A stretch of 10,353 bases of DNA. It comes from Syntrophorhabdaceae bacterium (lineage in GTDB: Bacteria; Desulfobacterota; Syntrophorhabdia; Syntrophorhabdales; Syntrophorhabdaceae). The notes under the pieces are model-generated. The model was not told the origin of the DNA and ran no database searches. It saw only the letters and a list, made by a program, of their open reading frames with translations. The stretch lies in contig JAOAHW010000186.1 in the NCBI GenBank assembly GCA_026415015.1, positions 1 to 10,353 of the forward strand. Direction: 5' to 3'. Below are positions 1 through 5,872 of this stretch, piece after piece. Within the stretch, counting starts at the first letter, position 1. Each line of letters opens with the position of its first letter. A program made the translations under genes and the position numbers.

Positions 1-773
1 GCATAATAGAGCAGATAATAAGACCTACAGGGTTAATGGACCCTGAGATAGAGGTAAGGCCTGCAAGAAACCAGCTTGAATCCCTCCTTGGAGAGGTCAA
101 GATCGTAATAGACAGGGGCGAGAGGGTCCTCGTCACCACTCTAACCAAGAGGTTTGCCGAGGACCTCACAGATTACCTCCTGGATAAGGGCATAAAGGCA
201 AAATACCTCCACTCTGACATAGATACCCTTGAGCGTGTGGCCATTGTCAGGGACTTAAGAACTGGAAAGTTCCATGTCCTTGTGGGTGTGAATCTCTTGA
301 GAGAGGGGCTTGACCTGCCTGAGGTATCCCTTGTTGCCATCCTCGATGCAGATAAGGAGGGTTTTCTCCGCTCCGAGACATCCCTGATCCAGACCTGCGG
401 TAGGGCGGCAAGGAATATAAATGGCAGGGTAATCATGTTTGCAGATACAGTGACAGCATCCATGGAGAGGGCAATATCAGAGACCGTAAGGAGAAGACAA
501 ATCCAGCTTGAATACAACAAAAGACACGGTATAACACCAGAGGGTATAAAAAAAGATGTGGTGGATATACTCTCTTCCATATACGAAAGGGACTATTATA
601 CTGTCCCTGTCCATGAGTTTGAGGAAAAGGGTATAGAACCCAAAAAACTATCAAAGATGGTAAAAAAACTCAGGAAAGAGATAAATGAGGCAGCAAAGAG
701 ATGGGATTTTGAGAAGGCTGCCCAGCTCAGAGACCGGCTTTTAAAACTCGAGAAGATGGAGATAAGGCTATGA
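1..773 (+). CDS. uvrB: UvrABC excision nuclease subunit B, C-terminal part (5' end outside window)
   Basis: Damage-recognition helicase-like subunit of bacterial nucleotide excision repair, which loads on DNA with UvrA and then recruits UvrC. The reading frame is already open at base 3 and reads IIEQIIRPTGLMDPEIEVRP, so the ATG at 36 is internal and the gene begins upstream; about 256 of the roughly 670 residues usual for UvrB are here. Visible parts: the second helicase lobe with motif V (VGVNLLREGLDLPEV) and motif VI (SLIQTCGRAARN, where many UvrBs have QTIGRAARN), the basic stretch RRRQIQLEYNKRHGITP, and the C-terminal UVR motif (KLRKEINEAAKRWDFEKAAQ) that contacts UvrC. Its TGA stop overlaps the next gene's ATG (ATGA at 770-773), suggesting translational coupling. 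Identification is secure. Confidence 0.97.
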   Translation, partial: IIEQIIRPTGLMDPEIEVRPARNQLESLLGEVKIVIDRGERVLVTTLTKRFAEDLTDYLLDKGIKAKYLHSDIDTLERVAIVRDLRTGKFHVLVGVNLLREGLDLPEVSLVAILDADKEGFLRSETSLIQTCGRAARNINGRVIMFADTVTASMERAISETVRRRQIQLEYNKRHGITPEGIKKDVVDILSSIYERDYYTVPVHEFEEKGIEPKKLSKMVKKLRKEINEAAKRWDFEKAAQLRDRLLKLEKMEIRL

Positions 774-1936
774 ATGATAAAAGGTTGACAGACAGGGTAG
801 ATAAGATAACCCCCTTTTATGTCATGGAACTCCTGGAAAAGGCAAAGGCAATGGAGGCAAAGGGAGAGGATATCATTCACATGGAGGTTGGAGAGCCTGA
901 TTTTCCAACCCCTGAACTGGTAAAAAAAGAGGCCATAAAGGCCATAGAGGAAAACCATACCTTCTATACCCATAGCCTTGGGATTTCAGAGCTCAGGCAG
1001 CGAATAGCAGAATATTACCTTGCATCAGAGGGCATCCACATATCCCCTGAGAGGATTATTATTACCAATGGCACATCAGGGGCCTTTCTCATCTTATTCT
1101 CTGCCCTCCTTGACAGTAGAAAAACCCTTGTCCTTTCTGACCCAGGGTATCCATGCTACAGGAATTTTGGCCATCTTACTGATGCAGAGATTGCCCTCAT
1201 ACCTGTAGGCTACGAGACAAGATTCCAGTTGACCTCAGGACACATAAGGGGTCTTAAAAGATCACCCCACCTTGTAGTGATTTCCAACCCGTCAAACCCC
1301 ACAGGCACAGTCTACGATGATGAGGCTATTAAAGGTCTCTACAATGCAATCTCTGAAAATGGCGGTGTAATGATTGTAGATGAGATATACTCAGGGTTGA
1401 GCTATAAAGGTAAGATTCGCTCTGCTGCCTCTATCTCTGATGAGATAATCATAGTAAATGGCTTTTCCAAGACCTATGCCATGACAGGATGGAGACTGGG
1501 CTGGATGGTCATACCTAAGTGGCTTGTAAGGCCAGTGCAGAAGATTGCCCAGAATGTGTTTATATCTCCACCATCTGTATCCCAGTATGCTTCCATAAAG
1601 GCATTTGAGGTCACTGATGACCTTGAGAGGATGAGGAATACATATGAGCAAAGAAGGGATTTTATGCTATCAGAGCTAAGCCAGATGGGTTTTCATATCC
1701 CTGTTACCCCAGAAGGGGCCTTTTACATCTATGCAAACATTGAAAAATGGGGTATAGACAGTATGGAGTTTGTTGATAGGGCTCTTGAGGAGGCAAAGGT
1801 GGCAATTACGCCGGGTTATGATTTTGGCACATACAGGGCAGGTGAGCATATACGTTTTTCTTATGCCACAGGCCTTGAGAGGCTCCAAGAGGGCTGCAAG
1901 AGGCTCAAGGTATGGCTGGATAGAAGATGTCAATGA
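770..1936 (+). CDS. Class I/II PLP-dependent aminotransferase
   Basis: A 388-residue fold-type I aminotransferase that moves an amino group between an amino acid and a 2-oxo acid through pyridoxal phosphate. Family landmarks in order: GEPDFPTP near residue 41, the phosphate-loop region NGTSGA (100-105), SNPSNPTGT (172-180) with Asn176, VDEIYSGLSY with Asp204 that pairs with the PLP ring nitrogen, the Schiff-base Lys234 in GFSKTYAMTGWRLGW, and the substrate-carboxylate Arg362 in HIRFSYATG. Length is normal. The motifs resemble aspartate/alanine aminotransferases (AspC/AlaT-like), but substrate cannot be read from them, so no symbol is given. The start overlaps the uvrB stop by 4 bp and the end overlaps the next gene, so it probably lies in the uvrB transcript. 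A second, distinct member of the family is at 9918-10334. Confidence 0.93.
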   Translation: MNDKRLTDRVDKITPFYVMELLEKAKAMEAKGEDIIHMEVGEPDFPTPELVKKEAIKAIEENHTFYTHSLGISELRQRIAEYYLASEGIHISPERIIITNGTSGAFLILFSALLDSRKTLVLSDPGYPCYRNFGHLTDAEIALIPVGYETRFQLTSGHIRGLKRSPHLVVISNPSNPTGTVYDDEAIKGLYNAISENGGVMIVDEIYSGLSYKGKIRSAASISDEIIIVNGFSKTYAMTGWRLGWMVIPKWLVRPVQKIAQNVFISPPSVSQYASIKAFEVTDDLERMRNTYEQRRDFMLSELSQMGFHIPVTPEGAFYIYANIEKWGIDSMEFVDRALEEAKVAITPGYDFGTYRAGEHIRFSYATGLERLQEGCKRLKVWLDRRCQ

Positions 1937-2271
1937 AAAGGTCAAAAAAAATAAAAATGCCTGTCCCTCCCCATGAGAGACATGATACTATCAGAAAGAA
2001 TATAATATCACTCCTTGAGGAATATACCCTCACTGCAAGGGAGATATCCCACTACATAAGGATACCGGAAAAAGATGTTGCCTCTCATTTAGAGCATATA
2101 AAAAAGACCCTGAATAGGGGCGAGGAGAGGCTCATAATAGAATCAGCAAGATGCGAGACATGCAACTTTGTCTTTAAAAAAAGGGATAGGCTCACTAACC
2201 CGGCAAGGTGCCCTCTCTGCAGAGGCAGACTCATAAATCCTATGTTGTTTTCCATTGAGAAAAGAGGATGA
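1927..2271 (+). CDS. Predicted HTH / zinc-ribbon transcriptional regulator (COG3357-like)
   Basis: A 114-residue protein with an N-terminal winged-helix-like segment (about residues 18-72, TIRKNIISLLEEYTLTAREI then a likely recognition helix EKDVASHLEHIKKTL) and a C-terminal zinc ribbon with two CxxC knuckles, CETC (Cys76, Cys79) and CPLC (Cys95, Cys98). This matches the family of predicted regulators in which an HTH is fused to a Zn ribbon, whose target is unknown. The start is uncertain: ATG 1927 overlaps the upstream stop by 10 bp, ATG 1933 forms an ATGA overlap like that of the preceding gene pair, and ATG 1957 would begin at MPVPPHERHD, where the conserved part starts. All give the same domains. 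It is probably co-transcribed with uvrB and the aminotransferase, though nothing in it points to DNA repair. The family call is from motifs only. Confidence 0.8.
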   Translation: MSMKRSKKIKMPVPPHERHDTIRKNIISLLEEYTLTAREISHYIRIPEKDVASHLEHIKKTLNRGEERLIIESARCETCNFVFKKRDRLTNPARCPLCRGRLINPMLFSIEKRG

Positions 2272-2335
2272 GATATTCTTTACTTTTAATTTTTCTCATT
2301 TAAGGTTAAACTCTTAACAAAACCTATAACACTTC

Positions 2336-2340
2336 AGGAG
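2336..2340 (+). promoter_or_regulatory. Ribosome binding site of the HAD phosphatase gene
   Basis: AGGAG sits 8 nt before the ATG at 2349. It fixes that start and suggests independent translation initiation, unlike the stop/start-coupled genes upstream. The 77 bp gap before this gene (2272-2348) is AT-rich. It holds a TATAAC (2325-2330) that could be a -10 box but has no convincing -35 partner, so a separate promoter is not claimed. Confidence 0.65.
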
Positions 2341-2348
2341 AATAGAAT

Positions 2349-3002
2349 ATGCCAATAGCAAGATGGAAGATTGACTGCGTTATATATGACTGTGATGGTG
2401 TGCTTTTTGACTCCCTTGATGCAAACAGAAGGCTCTATAACTATATAGCCCTGTCAATGGGTAGAGGAGAACTCACAGAGGATGAGATAACATACTGTCA
2501 TACCCATACGGTCTTTGAATCCTTGAAGTTTATGTTCAAGGAACCAGAGATGGAGAAAAAGGCAGTAGAGTTTCTAAAAAACCATGTAGAGCTTAAAGAC
2601 TATATCATCTATCTCAAGATGGAGCCCAATCTCCTCACGACACTGGATATGTTGAAATCAAAGGGCATTATAAGGGCTATCAGCACAAACAGGACCACAT
2701 CCATGAAACACATAATGGAGAGATATAATCTCTGGCCCTATTTTGATATGGTGGTTACTGCCCTGGATGTGGCAAACCCAAAGCCCCATCCTGAGTCAGT
2801 GGAAAAGATCCTTTCAAATTTTCATATTGATAGAGAAAATGCCGTCTTCATAGGCGACTCAGAGGTGGACAGACAGACTGCTATCTCTGCTGGGGTAAGA
2901 TTCATAGCCTATAAGAACAGGGACCTTGTCTGTGATGGTTTTATAGATGACCATCTTTCTCTGATGGATCTTCTTTCAGACGGAAAGATTCACCAGGGAT
3001 AG
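2349..3002 (+). CDS. HAD-superfamily phosphatase, phosphoglycolate-phosphatase-like
   Basis: A 217-residue HAD hydrolase, expected to remove phosphate from a small metabolite through an aspartyl-phosphate intermediate with Mg2+. All four motifs are intact: motif I DCDGVLFDS with nucleophile Asp14 and acid/base Asp16, motif II STNR (Ser112), motif III Lys145 in NPKPHP, and motif IV GDSEVD with Asp170 and Asp174. Residues about 22-95 form a small helical cap as in Gph/beta-phosphoglucomutase relatives. Phosphoglycolate is a reasonable guess but the substrate cannot be fixed from sequence. The start is supported by AGGAG at 2336-2340. The last 62 bp overlap the 3' end of pssA on the opposite strand, so the two genes converge with no room for a terminator between them. 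Confidence 0.9.
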   Translation: MPIARWKIDCVIYDCDGVLFDSLDANRRLYNYIALSMGRGELTEDEITYCHTHTVFESLKFMFKEPEMEKKAVEFLKNHVELKDYIIYLKMEPNLLTTLDMLKSKGIIRAISTNRTTSMKHIMERYNLWPYFDMVVTALDVANPKPHPESVEKILSNFHIDRENAVFIGDSEVDRQTAISAGVRFIAYKNRDLVCDGFIDDHLSLMDLLSDGKIHQG

Positions 3003-3708
3003 ACTTCTTTCTGTTTATCAAGGTAAAGACAGGGCCTGATAAGAGATACATGAAGGCAAGGAAAAAAAGGGTTACCTTTGGCTCTATAAATATTATAACA
3101 AGAAGAAGAATAACAGCAAGGGTGGAGCGGAATGGTTTGCCCTTGAAGAATGCCATATCCTTGAAGCTATAATACCTCACATCACTTACCATTAAAAATG
3201 CCAGAATATAAACCAATATGGGCATGACTATGGTCTTTAGCTCGCTCTTATATCCAAGCCATGAATAAAAAAGCACACTACCAGCTATGATTGTGGCTGC
3301 TGCAGGAATGGGTAGCCCGAGGAAGTGTTTTTTCTGGACATTGTCTGCCTGGATATTGAAACGGGCAAGCCTGAGTGCACCACAGGCCACATAGAGAAAG
3401 GCTGCAAGCCAGCCAAACCTCCCATAACCCTTAAGTGCCCAGATGTATACCAGTAGCCCTGGGGCAACACCAAAGGCCACAAGGTCACAGAGTGAATCAT
3501 ATTCCACACCAAAACGGCTGCTGGAACCTGTCATCCTTGCTACCCTACCGTCAAGCATATCAAATATCCCTGATATAAATATGGCTATGCTTGCATAGAT
3601 GAATTTACGGTCTATGGTGGAAACAATGGAATAAAAACCAGATAGCAGACTTATAGAGGTCAATAGATTTGGCAGAATATATATACCCTTGCCTTTTTTC
3701 TTTCTCAT
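2941..3708 (-). CDS. pssA: CDP-diacylglycerol-serine O-phosphatidyltransferase
   Basis: Membrane enzyme that joins serine to CDP-diacylglycerol, giving phosphatidylserine and CMP; it makes the substrate of the psd product encoded just upstream in the same operon. The 255-residue protein has a perfect CDP-alcohol phosphotransferase signature, D-x2-DG-x2-AR-x8-G-x3-D-x3-D, from Asp50 to Asp75, and several hydrophobic membrane segments (about 20-50, 78-92, 97-112, 135-150, 158-174, 195-228). The N-terminus RKKKGKGIYILPNLLTS is typical of the type II (Bacillus-like) enzyme. The start codon overlaps the psd stop by 4 bp (ATGA, 3705-3708), preceded by a GGGGG-rich ribosome binding site. The final 20 or so charged residues, after the last membrane segment, lie in the 62 bp antisense overlap with the HAD gene and look like a dispensable tail. 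Confidence 0.95.
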   Translation of the reverse strand: MRKKKGKGIYILPNLLTSISLLSGFYSIVSTIDRKFIYASIAIFISGIFDMLDGRVARMTGSSSRFGVEYDSLCDLVAFGVAPGLLVYIWALKGYGRFGWLAAFLYVACGALRLARFNIQADNVQKKHFLGLPIPAAATIIAGSVLFYSWLGYKSELKTIVMPILVYILAFLMVSDVRYYSFKDMAFFKGKPFRSTLAVILLLVIIFIEPKVTLFFLAFMYLLSGPVFTLINRKKSIPGESFRLKEDPSEKDGHL

Positions 3709-4367
3709 TCTGTCCCCCTTTTTGCTATCATTGTCATGCCTGCCTTTGTCCTACTATTTAATGATACCATAGTTTTATAGTTTTGTGGAAAATAAATATC
3801 CACCCTTGAACCAAATGCAATGATGCCAATGGGTTCGGCCTTTTTTACATGGGCACCCTCTTTTACATACGAGGTGATCCTCCTGGCAAGGAAACCTGCT
3901 ATCTGGACAATAAGGATCTTTTCGTCATCTTTTTCTATGAGGATATAGTTGCGCTCATTCTCTTTATCTATGTCCTTTTTAAAGGCAAGGGCAAATTCAC
4001 CGTCTCTATGTAAAACCTTTTTTATGATGCCATTACAGGGTGCCCTGTTTACATGGACGTCTGTAAGGGACATAAAGATACTCACCCTTGTTGATTTTTG
4101 TTTTAGGAATTCATCCTCCTCTATATCCCTTATCTCCATCACCTTTCCATCAGCTGGCGATATAAGCTCATCGTGATTATCAGAGACAGGTGACCTCTTT
4201 GGGTTTCTAAAAAAATATAGACAGAAGAGGAAGAAAAAAAATGCTATATATGGAACAACAGGTATCTTAAGGAAAAAAAGGATTATAGAAAAGACAAGGG
4301 AGATGGCCATAATGGCAAGCCCCTCCCTCGCAAATGGAAGACCCCTCAACCCTTTCTCCCTATCCAT
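3705..4367 (-). CDS. psd: Phosphatidylserine decarboxylase, short archaeal-type proenzyme
   Basis: Converts phosphatidylserine to phosphatidylethanolamine at the membrane using a pyruvoyl group made by self-cleavage. The 220 residues fit the short Psd family rather than the longer E. coli type. Residues about 18-52 are hydrophobic (one or two membrane segments); the catalytic core follows with SPADGKV (Asp73), SLTDVHVNRAP (His105) and the self-cleavage site FGSRVD, where the chain should break between Gly186 and Ser187 so that Ser187 becomes the pyruvoyl group. The start codon lies inside ilvC (22 bp overlap, 4346-4367) with little ribosome binding site, so it probably depends on ribosomes finishing ilvC. 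pssA follows with a 4 bp overlap; the product of pssA feeds this enzyme. Confidence 0.95.
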   Translation of the reverse strand: MDREKGLRGLPFAREGLAIMAISLVFSIILFFLKIPVVPYIAFFFFLFCLYFFRNPKRSPVSDNHDELISPADGKVMEIRDIEEDEFLKQKSTRVSIFMSLTDVHVNRAPCNGIIKKVLHRDGEFALAFKKDIDKENERNYILIEKDDEKILIVQIAGFLARRITSYVKEGAHVKKAEPIGIIAFGSRVDIYFPQNYKTMVSLNSRTKAGMTMIAKRGTE

Positions 4368-5344
4368 TTCATCATTGACCTTAACTCTTTACCAACCTTT
4401 TCAATGAGGTGTTCACTGTCCATTCTCTTGATGGCATTATATACAGGTCTGCCAGCCATATTCTCCAGGATCCATTCACGGGCAAACTCACCTGTCTGGA
4501 TCTCATCGAGGATCTGCCTCATCTCCTCTCTTGTTTCTTCATTTATTATCCTCCTGCCTCTTGTCATGTCACCATATTCTGCTGTATCGCTTATGGAATA
4601 ACGCATATAGGAGATGCCGCCCTCATACATGAGGTCTACTATGAGCTTGAGCTCATGGAGGCACTCAAAATATGCAATCTCTGGTTGATAGCCTGCCTCA
4701 ACTAGGGTATCAAAGCCCGCCCTTACAAGCTCTGATGCCCCACCGCAGAGTACTGCCTGTTCACCGAAGAGGTCTGTCTCTGTCTCCTCGGCAAAGGTGG
4801 TCTCTATGACCCCTGCCCTTGTGGCCCCTATGCCTTTTGCATAGGCAAGGGCCTTTTTTAGAGCCTTTTTTGTAAAGTCCTGATACACTGCAACAAGGGA
4901 GGGGACACCTGCCCCTGATACAAACTCCCTCCTCACAAGGTGTCCTGGTCCTTTTGGTGCTATCATTATGACATCCACAAATGGCGGCGGGACAATCTGA
5001 CCGTAGTGAATATTAAAACCATGGGAGAACACGAGGGTGTCTCCTTTTTTCAGATTCTTCTCTATTTCTGTGGAATATAGTTTTGCCTGGACATTGTCCT
5101 GGGCAAGGATCTGTATAATACTCGCCTCTTTTGAGGCCTTTTCTGCGCTGACAGGTTTAAAGCCGTGTTCTATAGCAAGCTTATAGTTGGGTGTACCCTC
5201 AAGCTCTGCCACAATAACATCTACACCACTGTCTCTTAAATTCTGTGCCTGTGCATGACCCTGGCTACCGTATCCTATAATAGCAACCTTTACCCCCTTG
5301 AGTACCCCTAAATCAGCATCTTTATCATAGTAAATCTTAGCCAT
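4346..5344 (-). CDS. ilvC: Ketol-acid reductoisomerase, class I
   Basis: Second committed step of valine, leucine and isoleucine synthesis: isomerises and reduces acetolactate or acetohydroxybutyrate with NAD(P)H and Mg2+. At 332 residues it is the short class I form. Seen: dinucleotide loop GYGSQGHA (24-31), catalytic Lys131 in APKGPGH, metal ligands Asp191 and Glu195 in TDLFGEQ, Glu227 and Glu231 in FECLHELK, and Ser252 near the substrate. The cofactor-selecting loop after the second strand is AELEGTPNY (46-54). Typical NADPH enzymes read GLR-x-GS-x-(S/T) here, so the phosphate-binding Arg and Ser are gone and acidic residues are present, which suggests NADH use. The ATG overlaps the ilvN stop by 8 bp (5337-5344) and has a strong ribosome binding site (AAAGGGAGGAG). 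Confidence 0.97.
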   Translation of the reverse strand: MAKIYYDKDADLGVLKGVKVAIIGYGSQGHAQAQNLRDSGVDVIVAELEGTPNYKLAIEHGFKPVSAEKASKEASIIQILAQDNVQAKLYSTEIEKNLKKGDTLVFSHGFNIHYGQIVPPPFVDVIMIAPKGPGHLVRREFVSGAGVPSLVAVYQDFTKKALKKALAYAKGIGATRAGVIETTFAEETETDLFGEQAVLCGGASELVRAGFDTLVEAGYQPEIAYFECLHELKLIVDLMYEGGISYMRYSISDTAEYGDMTRGRRIINEETREEMRQILDEIQTGEFAREWILENMAGRPVYNAIKRMDSEHLIEKVGKELRSMMKWIGRKG

Positions 5345-5861
5345 CTTCTCCTCCCTTTGATTGTTTTTCCTTTATCTTTATTACCTTTTCTCCCCTTGCT
5401 ATGGCAACTGGTCCTGTCCTCACAAGCTCCTTTATGCCTATGGGTTTTAAAAGCTCAAGGAAGGCCTTTATCTTGTCCTCATCGCCTGTGATGAGGAGTG
5501 TGTATGTCTTGGGAGAGACATCTATTATCTTCCCCCTGAATATCTCTACCATCCTCAAGACCTCTTCCCGTTTTTTCTCTTCGGCATTTACCTTTACAAG
5601 GACCATCTCCCGAGACACATAGTCCATCTCCCTGAAGTCAGTAACCTTTATGACATTTATAAGTTTGTTTAACTGCTTGAGAATCTGCTCTATAATTGTA
5701 TCGTTTCCTGACGTAACAATAGTCATGCTTGATATGGTAGGGTCGAGGGTCTCGGCAACACAGAGGCTCTCGATGTTGAACCCCCTACCGCTGAAGAGCC
5801 CTGCAACCCTTGAAAGGACACCAAACTCGTTTTCCACAAGTACTGAAATTATATGTCTCAA
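5337..5861 (-). CDS. ilvN: Acetolactate synthase small (regulatory) subunit
   Basis: Regulatory partner of IlvB: binds it, raises activity and usually confers valine feedback inhibition. The 174 residues hold an N-terminal ACT domain (about 1-75, RHIISVLVENEFGVLSRVAG) and the C-terminal ALS small-subunit domain (about 85-160, MVLVKVNAEEKKREEVLRMV onward). Asn11, Gly14 and Asn29, which line the valine site in E. coli IlvH, are all present, so feedback control is probably kept. The start codon is TTG: an in-frame TAG (the ilvB stop) lies four codons upstream with no ATG between, AGGAGG is 5 nt before the TTG, and the N-terminus from this TTG aligns residue for residue with IlvH. The gap to ilvB is only 9 bp. 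It would also be called ilvH in some annotations. Confidence 0.95.
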   Translation of the reverse strand: MRHIISVLVENEFGVLSRVAGLFSGRGFNIESLCVAETLDPTISSMTIVTSGNDTIIEQILKQLNKLINVIKVTDFREMDYVSREMVLVKVNAEEKKREEVLRMVEIFRGKIIDVSPKTYTLLITGDEDKIKAFLELLKPIGIKELVRTGPVAIARGEKVIKIKEKQSKGGEDG

Positions 5862-5866
5862 TATCC

Positions 5867-5872
5867 CCTCCT
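5867..5872 (-). promoter_or_regulatory. Ribosome binding site that fixes the TTG start of ilvN
   Basis: On the minus strand the ilvB stop TAG runs directly into AGGAGG, then GGATA, then TTG. A near-perfect anti-16S match at 5 nt spacing, with no ATG available in frame, makes TTG the start. The site overlaps the ilvB stop codon, so termination and re-initiation are physically linked, as expected for two subunits needed together. Confidence 0.85.

Noticed and set aside
36..38. The ATG at 36 as the start of a short helicase gene
   Set aside because: The frame is open to the window edge and the upstream codons (EQIIRPTGL) are conserved UvrB sequence.
2256..2298. Possible terminator after the HTH/Zn-ribbon gene: TGAGAAAA (2256-2263) and TTTTCTCA (2291-2298)
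   Set aside because: The arms are AT-rich and separated by 27 nt, and the stem is not GC-rich, so a stable terminator hairpin is unlikely; it may be chance in an AT-rich gap.
2305..2318. Small inverted repeat GTTAA-ACTC-TTAAC upstream of the HAD gene
   Set aside because: Five-base AT-rich arms are expected by chance here and no promoter can be placed convincingly around it.
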